The notes beneath the pieces are model-generated. The model did no database searches, had not been told where the DNA came from, and worked only from the letters and a program-made list of their open reading frames with translations. The translations under genes were made by a program, and so were the position numbers. Of a DNA stretch of 64,000 nucleotides, positions 22,802 to 33,330 are shown one piece after another. Numbering within the stretch: position 1 is the stretch's first letter; the number at the start of each line of letters is the position of its first letter. The stretch comes from Cymbidium sinense (Eukaryota; Streptophyta; Magnoliopsida; Asparagales; Orchidaceae): contig CM038218.1 in NCBI GenBank assembly GCA_021442155.1, positions 59,486,268 through 59,550,267 of the forward strand. The letters are read 5' to 3'.

Positions 22802-24600
22802 TTATAAGAAACCTGGTTCTCGATTAGAATCGGCTTCTATATTTTCAAATGAATTAGGCATCTTCTGATTAATCTCAAGATTCATCAGACGACCATTCAT
22901 TTGTTCTTGCTCAGCTTTCATTTGCTGAACCTCTACTTTTAATTTCTTTAATTCAGTCTTTAGTTCAGATAAAGAAGCTGAATTAGAAGATGAAGAACTT
23001 GCCTCAAATTTTTTCTTAAATACTTCTGATAAGGAGTATATAGGAGGCTTGTAATTAAATTTTTCTAGTTTATCTTTCTTCTTATCATTAAGAAGATCTA
23101 TAATTTTATCACGAGTTGAATCATCTTCAACTTGTGCTAAAAGTTTAATTAATTGGTCCTTTTGCGTGGCGTATGCATCTATCATATTTATTATATTTTT
23201 TTATAATCTATCCTGATAGGACTTGCAAATGATTAGATTTATCGATTTACCACTCGATGAAATAGGATGTCTTTGATTCTTTTCGAATCGAGATGTAAGA
23301 ATAATTTTTATCAGGGTTTGTTTTAACCCTTCTTCAATCTAAAGTTCATTTATCTTCTTCTTGTGATCTATTTTGTGTAATGACCATGCACATTTATAAC
23401 ATTTTATTTCTCTTGTCTCTTTGGTTTTAGAACCAGAGGAATGAGAGTGCCTGTGATTGTGCGTGAATTTATCATGTTTTTTATGACGTACTTTTTTATG
23501 CTTAGGAAAAATAGTTTTTCATATTTTTCCCTTGTGTTCGGAAGATAAAGGATGTACCTGAGGATCACAGTTGAATTGTTCACAGAATTTGCCAAGCTTT
23601 ACGCTCAAGTAGACGTTCTCTTTTCATTTGATCTTTTAATTTAAGATCAGAGCAAATTGCTAAACCAGTTTTAATACATGCAGAAATAAGGTTTCCATAT
23701 GTAAGAGTTTCATATGGGATGGTTCCATCATAGAAACCTTAACCTTTTGAAATAGATTGGGAAGGCCTTCAATGAATTTTTATTTTTGAAGTGTCTACAT
23801 AAAGCGTCATAACGTGCGGAAAAATATCCTTATACCATCAAAATGGGTTAAGGATGGACATCTTTTTGAGTAAGGAGCAAGTTTTTCTCCTTGATCTCCA
23901 ATGGATCCAAAGAAAATGATCTATAATTGTTTGAAGAAGATTATAGACCCAATTTTCATTAGGTTTTCTATTCTTTTGGAAGATCCTTAGTACTACGTCA
24001 ATTTAAGCTAAGGAGGTCTTCCCTTTGAGGAATAGTGAGAAAATTATCCCACCATCCTTTAGTTCCGGAGAATCACGAAATGATGGCTCGGGCGATAATA
24101 TGAGGTTTTGCTTGATGTCTAGATTGAACAGCAGTAGCAAACATAAGCATTCTATGAAGGGTATAAATGATTTGATGTTTAGAAAGTCCATCAATATTCC
24201 ATTCATATAAAGAATCTCCATCATAAGAATTTCATATGAAATGAGTATCTTCCTCAAATAATAAATCAGGAGGTATTGGTTTTTTATAATAATGTTTTTC
24301 CAAATTTTTCTTGGGATAAGAAAGTTTTTGGATATCAAAAGGAGGATGAGGATCTTGTAATTCTTGAAAAAGGTTTTAAACTTTTTCAATATTACTTGGT
24401 TGATCAATATCAGTTTTGGTTGAGGATTCATTTGAATCTTCATCCGATTGGCTGATATCTTCAAGAACTTCTAAATACTTTCACTAAAATTTAGAATCAA
24501 ATTTCTTGAAGAGAGGGTCTAACTTAAGAGCCAGTTTAGGAGGTGGTTGGATAAAAGGTTTCACCAATGGGTTTATACAAGTAGAAGCTTTCTCTGAAGC
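22802..24600 (-). pseudogene. Viral coat protein and linker, broken (inverted copy)
   Basis: Frames 24464-24003, 23595-23404 and 23185-22802 on minus follow the coat-protein order seen in the plus copy. The last is the complete helical linker, with EADSNREPGFL at its end. Small deletions interrupt the rest. Confidence 0.8.
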
Positions 24601-25389
24601 TTTGCTAGTTTCCAGGCTAGAAACCTTTTGTTTAAGTCGATTTTTAGATTACTGAAGTAATAAATTAAGAATTTGATATATTTTTCTAAAGGTTTATCAT
24701 CCATCATTTTACAACTTATGGAGGATAAGATGCTTCAATTATTTTTCCTTGCTCTGTTTACCATTTTTTGGTAGTCAAAACAGCAACTTGAGTGGATTGA
24801 GCATAGTAACTGCAAAACCAAGCGACGAAAGGAATAGTTGCTTTTGCTTGACTATTTGTTTCTCATTTTCTTGAAATATAAATCATTTATTTCGAGACGT
24901 TGGTTTTTAGAAGTAAAACTTCTATACCAAGTACGAAAGTTATCATACTTTGGTTGGAAGTATTCCTTCAGAACAACCTCTCTAGTCTTAGAACCTATTG
25001 TGTATCTCATTAAGACTAAAGTTCATTTCAGATGAAATGGGAGATTGATTTTCTCTCACTGGATGATAGATATGATTTACATTTGGGCGGCCTCGGCCAT
25101 GGTTGAGTGTGTGAACCATCCGATCTAGACTTCTCTGAGATTTCAGAAGGGATAGAAACCCTTGGAAGTGTGATGGATCGATGAGGGTTGAATCTGACTT
25201 CAACATCGCCATCAGCTGTTTGAATTATCTAATCTACATCTTGATTAATGGAAGGTCTTGGTGCGACCGCAGATGGTATAGTTCATGATTCTGGAAATAC
25301 CACCTCATTCCATTTAATCACTGTTAGTAGCAATATGGGATGCTAAGATTTCAATCGAGTAGTTCGTTTGGTTGAAAGACTTTCCAACT

Positions 25390-25983
25390 CTAGGATTTAG
25401 AGTATTTAAAACTCAAAAATGAATTCAAAATTAAAGCAATAGTTTTAACCGGGAGAAAATCATATAAACGTAAATGTAATTTTAAAGCTTCAAAAAGATT
25501 TATATCAGAAATAGATAAACTTAGATTGGGAAAGGTGTTGAAATAAACTGGCCCGTGACATAGGCTAGTCTTTACAACACTCATTAGGGATTGAGCCCAG
25601 TGAAGGCATCTGACATCTCTTAGGCTTACTAAAATAGAAGCATTTAGACCTTTAAGGGTTAAAGGTTTGAATGTTATCTGTATCATCCTCATATGAATAT
25701 ATTTAAAGTCTTGCATATATTTATGCAAATCTTCAAACATTAGTAGATAAATGGTTTTGTCCATTTGATCTATAATAATGGTTTGTTCTACAATTTTCAC
25801 TGAAGATTTTCTCTTAAAATCAAAAGTTCCAAATTGATAAATGATAGTTTTATCAATTTTGGGGAGAGACCATCTATTTAGGTCTTCTTTATTCAAGGGG
25901 AACTCTACCATTTCAGTGTTCTTGATTAAATTATTATTTCTCCTTGTTAGATTAGAAGTTACTTCAGGAGAAGTAGAAGCCAT
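25390..25983 (-). pseudogene. Viral movement protein, longest open frame in the block
   Basis: A 197-codon open frame starts MASTSPEVTSNLTRRNN. It spans the N-terminal part and the 30K core up to the region after FNTFPNLSLSISD, then ends with a shift and stop. This is the best preserved movement-protein piece. Sequence beyond 25390 (to about 24990) continues the homologous C-terminal region in another frame (25212-24988). Confidence 0.85.
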
Positions 25984-26360
25984 ATAACCAAAAGGGGAAA
26001 AGAGAGAAGAAGATGATGCAGCGAGAGTTTGAAATAAATCACCACATAAGGATAAAACAAACTATGTATAAACCTCCATTAGCGAATTATCTTCTGCAGT
26101 CAACAAAAAATAGGACTTACAACCCTATCAAGCATCACACAACCGGGATTTACGGCCACTTGTGATGAAGACGGAATTTAAACCTCAAAGAATTATCCGA
26201 ATAACAAAAATAGGACTTATAACACATAGGATGGCCATTTAAGACGATAAAGCCATGGGAGGAATGAATAAAGTACGGGTTTATCCAAAGCATGGTGAAA
26301 TGTAATGGTGAAATGTAACAAAAAATCTCTAACATCCTTCCCTCCCGGATTTACCCCTCA

Positions 26361-26909
26361 TACTCTGGAAGGATGTTGGAGATTTTTTTGTTACATTTTA
26401 CCATGCTTTGGATAATACCACTTAGAAGCTAAACAGGTACAATTTATTAATTATTTTTGTCAATAATATGGCTACTTTTGGAAAGTAACAATTATTTCTG
26501 GTGGCCTACTTGAGTTGTAAAGTAGGTTCCTTGCTCGTGAAGATAAGCGGTCAATTTGAAACTTTTGATTTTAAGGAAAATCTTCAATAAAAACGTAAAA
26601 TAAACCATTACTGTAGATCAAATGGATAAAACCATTTATCTACTAACATTTGAAGATCTGCATAAATATATGCAAGACTTTAAATATATTCATATAGGGA
26701 TGATATAGATAGGACCAATTAATTAAACTTTTAGCACAAGTTGAAGATGATTCAACTCGTGATAAAATTATAGATCTTCTTAATGATAAGAAGAAAGATA
26801 AATTAGAAAAATTTAATTACAAGCCTCCTATATACTCTTTATCAGAAGTATTTAAGAAAAAATCTGAGGCAAGTTCTTCATCTTCTAGTTCAGCTTCTTT
26901 ATATTAAAA
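26361..26909. mobile_element. Scrambled viral scraps at the right edge of the block
   Basis: In order: a leader scrap on plus (about 26361-26410), intergenic hairpin-repeat sequence (about 26411-26570, same orientation as 4140-4320), a movement-protein core scrap on plus (about 26570-26710), and the linker on plus (26711-26909). The linker piece starts at the same viral base (AGGACCAATT) as the piece at 3610 on the far left edge. Confidence 0.8.
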
Positions 26910-27703
26910 AGTCCTTAAATCTGCTTTAAGATGAGTGTAATAAATAAGTAATTATTATTGTATTTACATTAAAGCAAATCTAAGGATTTTAAAAGTTATC
27001 CTAATCATTTTTAGTCACTAATTTTGATCTAAAAAATTTTCATTATTATTTTTTTGTTTAATTATATTATGAAAACATTAAGTTATGAATTGTTAATTAT
27101 TCAAATATTAAGTTTTTAACAATCATCTGGTTAGTATTACAGTATGATGTGATTTAATATGGTATCTATTAAATCACGAGACAAAATTAAGTCCTAATGT
27201 TTAGAGTAATGCTATAATAAGTAATCCACAACATTTTTTTTTAATGACAGGCATGATTGTAATGCAAAATTGTATTTGAGGCTATAAAATTATTTAGGGC
27301 TTATTTGATATCAATTTTATTTTGCAATTTTACTTTTATATTATTTCAAAAAACTTAGCTAATCATTTTTATGTATTTTTATTTGTTATTTTAAAAATAA
27401 TGCATAGTTTTATTAAAGACACTACAAATAACTTTTAATATATTATATAATTTTAAAAATTTTAATTATCATCAAATTTATTTTTTATCTTAAAATATAA
27501 ATAAAATAGAATAAAATTTTAAAATTAAAAATAAAAAACAAACATCGGCATAGTTTTCTATTTTTTTAAAGGGTGTGTTTAAAGTAGTCTTAATTGTTTA
27601 AAAAAATAATAGTAAAACTGCTGTAAAAGAAATACTCGTATGAAAAAATTTAATGGGTATACAAATTTTTTTATTTTATAAAAATTAAATAATAATTTTT
27701 TGA
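26910..27703 (+). repeat. Right copy of the 0.78-kb direct repeat
   Basis: It matches 2838-3609 in the same orientation, with scattered substitutions and indels (794 versus 772 bp). To its right the CSLH intron continues with sequence not present after the left copy. Confidence 0.9.
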
Positions 27704-27856
27704 TCACCATCATAAATAATCAAGTTAGGTCGAATAATATAGGTTTCTCATCATAAATTTCTCAAAATATAATCAAAATATGAGTCTAAATGGGATAATA
27801 GTGCAGTGCTAAAATGCACTATCACATATTTTTTCTTTTAATCTTTAGGCATACTA

Positions 27857-29822
27857 TTTGTGATGTTCATAAAGAAGCTAACGTTATGTGGGAAAAAGTA
27901 TCAAGTCTATTAAACAAGTTGCTAAACATGTGCTTGGCGAATCAAAAGAAAAACTTCTTTTAATAAGAATAGTTGGTGGTGGAGTCGAGTGTAGAAAAGA
28001 TAAGAAATAAGAAGCATTGTTATAAAACTTGGTTTAGATGTAAAAACTCGGAGAATTGGGAAAGATATAAAGTGGCTGTAGAGATTCTAAGAAAGCAATA
28101 TATGATGCAAAAAATTTAGCTTTTAGTGATTTATACAATAGATTAGATACCAAAGAAGGTGAAAGATGTATGTATAAGTTAGCCAACCAAAGAGATAGAA
28201 GTAAAGACATAGTTCAAGTGAGGAGTATTAAGGATGAAAATAATAAAGTGCTTTTCTTAGAAAAAGATATTGAAAATAGGTGGATGAGGTATTTTAATAA
28301 ATTTTTCAATGAAGGATCCGAAATCGATTGATTTTAGCAACCTTAATACCCTAAACAAAATAGAGAATTTCATTTTTATCAAATTAGTAAAGTTAGTGAA
28401 GCTTTAAAGAAAATGAAATGAAAAGAAAAGCGAGGACCGGATAATATTTCAATAGAAGTGTGGAAATGTTTAGGAGATCAAGGAATTTCTTGGCTTACAA
28501 ATCTTTTTTTATTATTTTAAAGACTAAAAGATGTTGATGAGTGGAGAAAGAGTTTGTTGGTTCCTATATTTAAGAATAAAGGTGATGCACAAGATTGTGC
28601 AAATTATAGAGGAATTAAGTTAATGTGCCATACATTAAAATTATGGGAGAGAGCAATTGAGCATAGGTTACGATGTGATAAGTTTCTCACAATCAGTTTG
28701 GTTTCATGCCAGGTAGATCTACTATGGATGCTATACATTTATTAAGAGGTTTGATGGAGAAGCATAGAGAAAATAAAAAGGATCTACATATGATATTTAT
28801 TGATTTAGAGAAAGCTTATGATAAAGTCTCAAGAGATGTTCTTTGGAGAGTTCTAGAACGAAGAAGTTAATATTGGTTATATTCAAGTCATTAAGGATAT
28901 GTATACTAGAGTCACTTGTGTCCAAACACAAGGAGGATTGACAAACTATTTTCCTATTTCGGTTGGATTACATCAAGGATCAACATTAAGCCCTTATCTT
29001 TTACTTTAGTTATAGATGTTCTTGAGGCATTTATAAGATGTACCCGGTGTATGCTTTTCGATGACATTCTTCTTGTTGATAAGACTAGAGAGTCCAAATG
29101 AGAAACTTGAATTATGGAGGTCAACTTTAGAGTCTAAAGGTTTTCGTTTAAGTCTAAAACCTAATATATGGAGTGTAATTTAGTTGTAGGAAGTTTTAGT
29201 GGTAGTGTTGTGACTTTAGGTGATCAAGTCATTAATAAGAGTGCGATCGAGATATTTAGGCTCTATTGTTCAAAATGATGGTGAAATAGATGGAGATATT
29301 ATTAGTAGAATTCAAGTTGGATGGTTGAAGGGAGGAATGCATCCGGCCTATTATGTGATAGAAAAGTTCCACTTAAACTTAAGGAAAATTTTATAAGATG
29401 GTGGTAAGACCAATGACTTATGGTGCTAATGTTAGCCAATAAAAGAGAAACATAAGACTAAGTTAAGTGTTACAGAGATGAGGATGCTCGTGGATGAGTG
29501 GCTTTACCCTTAGAGATAGAATGCAAAATGAGTATGTTCAAAAAAAGTTGGAGTAGCTCAGTAGATAAGATTAGGAGAGTCGCTTTAGATGGTTTGGCCA
29601 CATAAAGCGCCTACCGTCCGATGACCCGACAGAGAGTAGATGCATTAGATTTTCCTTATGTTAAGAAAGGTAGAGGTAGACCTAAAAAGACTTGGTTAAG
29701 ATGTATAAAAAATGATCTTAGTATACCGAATTAAATGAGAATTTGACACATAATAGACACAATGGAGACGAAGGATTCATGTATGACCCACCTGGGATTA
29801 ATTGTTGTTGTTGTTGTTGTTG
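27857..29822 (+). mobile_element. RTE-type LINE, 5'-truncated, perfect 13-bp target duplication
   Basis: A relic of a non-LTR retrotransposon RT: VPIFKNKGDAQDCANYRGIK in frame 28554-28745, then [18 protein letters not shown] (about 28804-28857), then MLFDDILLVD at about 29051, where the usual FADD is shortened to FDD. The C-terminal part includes GRGRPKKTWLR, and the element ends in a (TTG)n tail. The 13-bp TTTAGGCATACTA lies at both ends (27844-27856 and 29823-29835). Frames are broken. It lies in CSLH intron 4, opposite to the gene's direction. Confidence 0.92.
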
Positions 29823-29835
29823 TTTAGGCATACTA

Positions 29836-30547
29836 AAAATTGATGCTGAAATTGAATGTTTGTAGTATTTTTTTTTTTGGAGGATATTTAAGTGAATTTA
29901 ATAATAAATTCATATACACAATATATATATAAATATTTGAACTTTAGATCTTTTAGTTGAAAATTAAAATTCTCAACCAATAAATTAAGATGTCTTGCAC
30001 GATCTTTAGGATGACTTGAAAAATAATCATCCATATTGGGGCCCACATACGATCAGCCATTAAAAAAAAGGATCTTTGCAACTTTTGTGGCGTTGTATCT
30101 TAGGTATCTACAGACTACAAACATTGAGTGCAAAATAATTGAGTTTGAGGTTGATCTTCCCTGCTTCTTCTCGATGCTTTTTTATTTCATTTCACTCAAT
30201 TATTTTCGACTCAATGAATCATTATTTTATGCAGAACACAGAAAAATTATGATTAAAATAGCATCTTTAATCATTTTTTTTTTAAATCTTGTAATCATTA
30301 TCATAGTTATACGTGCAATTAAGAAATTTTAATGATGAATTTTTTTAAAAAAAGTAACTAAATACTTATCTTAATATTTAGCTTTTAAAAGGTTGATAGA
30401 ATGTTTTTTTTCAACAACTAAAAAATATAAATTCAAATTACACTTTAATAATTAATCATTAATTTTTAATTTAATTGTTATTAAAGCTCAAATTAAAAAT
30501 AGTCCTATTATAAAATATATAAAAATATGTAATGAATATTTGCTTAC
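29836..30547 (-). other. End of CSLH intron 4 next to exon 4
   Basis: AT-rich intron sequence. The only long frame (30036-30332, plus) is hydrophobic, low in complexity and resembles nothing known. No element ends are seen. Confidence 0.6.
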
Positions 30548-30661
30548 CAGAACATTCATGGCTCCAGCCTTGAAGTGATGTGAATGTTTTGGCCTCTTCT
30601 CTCTCGACAAGTATATCAAATGTGGGATTCCACCCTTCTCATCTTTGTTCTCACATAATAT
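30548..30661 (-). CDS. CSLH: CSLH exon 4
   Basis: 38 codons between acceptor AG (30663-30662) and donor GT (30547-30546). It encodes [19 protein letters not shown], then REKRP and [11 protein letters not shown], the conserved block just before the DxD exon. Both boundaries are phase 0. Confidence 0.92.
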
Positions 30662-30836
30662 CTTAAAAATAAAAAATAAAAAATAAAATCAAAGACTTCT
30701 GTAATTAAATATCAAATATGGAAATAAAAAAAACTAAATAATAAATAATTTAAATAACAAGTAATTTTTTTAAAGAAAATATAGATAGTGAAATTCAAGA
30801 GAGAATAGAGAAAATGTTTAAAGATTAGTTAATTAC

Positions 30837-30962
30837 CTTCACTATGCTTTCATGGTTTCCTCTCTCAATGTTAGAGAACTCAGCAAAATCGTCTCTTTCA
30901 ACAGGCCGGAAATGGCTTCTCTCTGCATCTTCTATCCTTTGGCAAAGCTCTTGATACGCCTT
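30837..30962 (-). CDS. CSLH: CSLH exon 3
   Basis: 42 codons between acceptor (30964-30963) and donor (30836-30835). It encodes KAYQELCQRIEDAERSHF and ends NHESIVK. This matches the plant-specific loop of CSLH, and phase 0 holds at both ends. Confidence 0.9.
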
Positions 30963-30999
30963 CTACAATATTAAACAAATTATATATGTTTTTCTATGC

Positions 31000-31005
<6 letters not shown>

Positions 31006-31062
<57 letters not shown>
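31006..31062. repeat. (AT)n microsatellite in CSLH intron 2
   Basis: A pure AT run of about 57 bp. Confidence 0.97.
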
Positions 31063-31066
<4 letters not shown>

Positions 31067-31189
31067 TTTTCATTGTTAGAATTTAAATTTATTTATACAA
31101 TTTATTTCTGTCATATTTTTAAATTATGATTAACATTCGAAAGATGATATCTTCAATTACATACATAAATGTAAACATAATATAATATT

Positions 31190-31566
31190 TGGTTCCCTGC
31201 GAAAAGAATATGGTGTAAAACAAATGCAATGTAAAAAGAATGCAGTGTATTTAAATTATTTTAACTTATTTGGTTGAAAAATGATTTTTTTTAGTAAAAT
31301 AAATGTAATGTAATGTATTTTTGAGATTATGGCGGTGACGGTTAACGATCGAGGGCCAAAGAATCGTGGCGAATCAAAACACTTTACACTTATCAATGTA
31401 TTTAGACTTTATCCAAATCGGACGAAAATGATCATTCTAATGCATTTCAAATAAACTATAAGTACATTGAAATTTTACTTTGTACTTTATCAAACACTCA
31501 AAAAGTTAAATTTTCAGTATTCAGTTTACTTTACACTCTAAATGCAAGCAGTTAAATAGCCCTTCT
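31190..31566. mobile_element. Possible MITE in CSLH intron 2
   Basis: The right end, reversed, reads GGGCTATTTAACTGCTTGCA and the left end has TTTGGTTCCCTGC. Both resemble the termini of the element at 49307-50537. No clear target duplication or full inverted repeat is visible. Confidence 0.35.
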
Positions 31567-31640
31567 TATAAACTACATTTTAAGTTGGATGAGTATTAAC
31601 TCCTTAATCTAAAATATATAATTTAAGAAATAAGGTTTAC

Positions 31641-31950
31641 CTTGATGACCTTCCAATCTTCGAGAAAAGTCGAAGATTCACTTGGCAATGATTGGTCGGG
31701 GTCATGAGAGAAATACATAAATGGTGCATGAATTTTGACATTATATTTCATACAAAAAGGAATCCAATGGGCTGCAAACTTTGAAGCTTCTAAGAGAGAA
31801 GTGATTGGTGAGCCGCCATCATCGATACGAGTGCAAGACGGTTTGGGATAATCGTCGCTAGTAGTAAATATCGTATTCATGTAATGAGTTCTAACCGGGT
31901 CGGCCGTCGTAACAAATATGTCAAGGGTCGGAAGTTCATCCTTATCAAAT
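31641..31950 (-). CDS. CSLH: CSLH exon 2 with the first catalytic DD
   Basis: 310 nt between acceptor (31952-31951) and donor (31640-31639). It encodes FDKDELPTLDIFVTTADPVR, then IDDGGSP with the first catalytic aspartates, and ends FLEDWKVIK. The stretch before DDG is a few residues shorter than is usual in the family. The phase joins exon 1 through a split glutamine codon. Confidence 0.9.
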
Positions 31951-32970
31951 CTGCATATTCAATATTATACAATTAGTTTTTACATTTTATAAAAAAAATC
32001 ATTGGGATATTTTGAAATATTTTATATTAACATGGGAGAAATACTAATATATATTATTATTATTATTCTCTTGAATAAAGCTAAATTATTAAGCACTATA
32101 AATAAATTTAAAAGATAAATTTAATTAAAATTTATATCTAATGTATTAAATATTCACAAATATAAATTATTTGCTTAGCATGTGAAGCATGAAATCAATA
32201 ATACATGTAACTAAATTTGTCTTATCCTCATGTTTTTTTTTTTTTGTTCATAAATTGGACGTCTTTCTAGAATGAAACATTTTGGAAAATTTAATTAGTA
32301 AGGGATACACTCCATATATAATTTGACAAATTTGACCTTTCATTATTTGATACATATAAGGTTGTATTTTTGGAGAAATTATTATGTGCGGAGTTCGAAT
32401 ATAACTCTATATTCAGACTCCAATAGTATTGCACTACGTGATAAATACATAGCATGTATATATAATTTGTATTGTATACACATACTACGTACATATACTG
32501 TGTATTATATACACATACTGTGTGCTTGATACATAGCATAATATTATTGAAGTCTGAATATAATGATACATTTGAACTCTGCATATATTAATTTTTTGTA
32601 TTTTACAGTGATATTTGGGGTCATGTGCCCTCCTAAAATTCTAGTATATTTTTGAACAAAGCAAACATATATTAATATACCTCCGCTTGTTTTTGCAATA
32701 AAAATTCAAAACATATCTCCCAAAAAAATTATTTAATATATATTTTTCACTAGAAAAATATGACTCGTTAGAAAATCATAGGTAACCTTCTAGAAATATA
32801 GGCATCCAGAAAATAAAATCATAAAGAGATAATTTTGAAAAGAAAACGATGAGAAGCAAATGGAAGAGGAAAAATAAATAGTGGTTAATAATAATTACAA
32901 TTTATTTACGTCAAATATATAATTTAACTCATCACAGTAGAGCTAATAATCTGAGAATTTTTTTGCTTAC

Positions 32971-33233
32971 TGCTTGAGGAGGTGATCGGGATTTGTTTTG
33001 TAGATCGCCGGGGTCCATTTGGCGTTGAGGTAGAGAAGCCAGACAAAGGTGAACCAGGCTTCACAGAAGAAGGCTATGAGGGAGACCAAGCTGCGGGCTG
33101 CAAGGAGAGAGGAGAGGCGGTACGAGAGGAGCGAGAGGAGGAGGGACAGTATAAGGAGCTCGGCGAGCCTCTTCGCGTTGTTCCTCGTAGTAATTCTCTC
33201 TTTGAGAGGCAACGAAATATTGGTTTCCGCCAT
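32971..33233 (-). CDS. CSLH: CSLH exon 1 with start codon
   Basis: The ATG at 33233 is the first in frame. The protein starts MAETNISLPLKERITTRNN and continues with two membrane helices. Donor GT is at 32970-32969, phase 2. A TATA box lies about 54 bp upstream of the ATG. Plus-strand frames over this exon are antisense shadows. Confidence 0.92.
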
Positions 33234-33286
33234 TGCTGAGTGGAGAACCAGCTAAATTTGTATCAAAGAAGTTCATTCTGATGCTA

Positions 33287-33294
33287 TATTTATA
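33287..33294 (-). promoter_or_regulatory. Putative TATA box of CSLH
   Basis: TATAAATA on the minus strand lies about 54 bp before the ATG. Only 36 bp further upstream the MULE begins, so any distal promoter has been displaced by 3.9 kb. Confidence 0.6.
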
Positions 33295-33330
33295 GAATAT
33301 ATTCCTGAAATTGGGGAAAAAAAAGAAATA

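Larger units (their letters stand above)
22498..26360 (-). mobile_element. Inverted pararetrovirus copy: leader to protease
   Basis: Read on minus: leader (26360-25984, primer site mostly lost), movement protein (25983-25390), middle segment, coat protein (about 24600-23330), linker (23185-22802) and protease (about 22790-22498), where it is cut. It is inverted relative to the adjoining copy and could pair with it over about 4 kb. Confidence 0.88.
3610..26909. mobile_element. Endogenous pararetrovirus block (Caulimoviridae, petuvirus/florendovirus-like), rearranged multicopy array
   Basis: About 23.3 kb is built almost wholly from pieces of one pararetrovirus lineage. Gene order, read from the two longest pieces, is: Met-tRNA primer site, leader, 30K-type movement protein, coat protein with a CCHC knuckle, aspartic protease, reverse transcriptase, RNase H, a 3' coding region, then a promoter/poly(A) region. 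Pieces by coordinates and strand: 3610-3960 (+), 3961-10785 (-), 10797-13790 (+), 13791-13880 (+), 13881-14352 (-), 14353-16410 (+), 16411-22497 (+), 22498-26360 (-), then short scraps to 26909. No integrase or LTR is seen, as expected for Caulimoviridae, whose genomic copies arise by illegitimate recombination. Every piece is interrupted by stops, frameshifts or deletions. The genus is inferred from gene order and motif style. Confidence 0.9.
1..33233 (-). pseudogene. CSLH: Cellulose synthase-like protein H gene (5' part), split by a 28-kb intron, frame damaged in exons 7-8
   Basis: This is a family-2 glycosyltransferase of the CSLH group. Known members are membrane enzymes linked to (1,3;1,4)-beta-glucan synthesis. 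Eight exons can be joined by GT-AG splice sites with consistent phases: 33233-32971, 31950-31641, 30962-30837, 30661-30548, 2214-1999, 1880-1754, 535-383, 218-<1. The N-terminus carries two membrane segments (about residues 24-44 and 49-70), and WFTFVWLLYLNAKW is typical of CSLH. The family catalytic motifs appear in order: DDG (exon 2), DCD (exon 5) and TED (exon 8). QxxRW survives only in another frame of exon 8. Exons 1-6 are open. Exon 7 meets an in-frame stop while homology continues in another frame. The C-terminal membrane region lies left of the window. The gene is either recently inactivated or carries uncorrected assembly indels. CSLB is a less likely alternative. Confidence 0.8.

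Noticed and set aside
3610..26909. Interpreting the block as an LTR retrotransposon
   Set aside because: No LTRs and no integrase; movement protein, zinc-knuckle coat protein and Met-tRNA primer site fit Caulimoviridae.
30036..30332. 98-codon hydrophobic plus frame
   Set aside because: AT-rich intron sequence, no family resemblance, no splice or promoter context.
32323..32584. Overlapping frames on both strands between CSLH exons 1 and 2
   Set aside because: Low-complexity intron with TA/CA-rich repeats; neither resembles a protein.
32982..33276. Plus and alternative minus frames over CSLH exon 1
   Set aside because: Shadows of the exon; only frame 33233-32971 matches CSLH.
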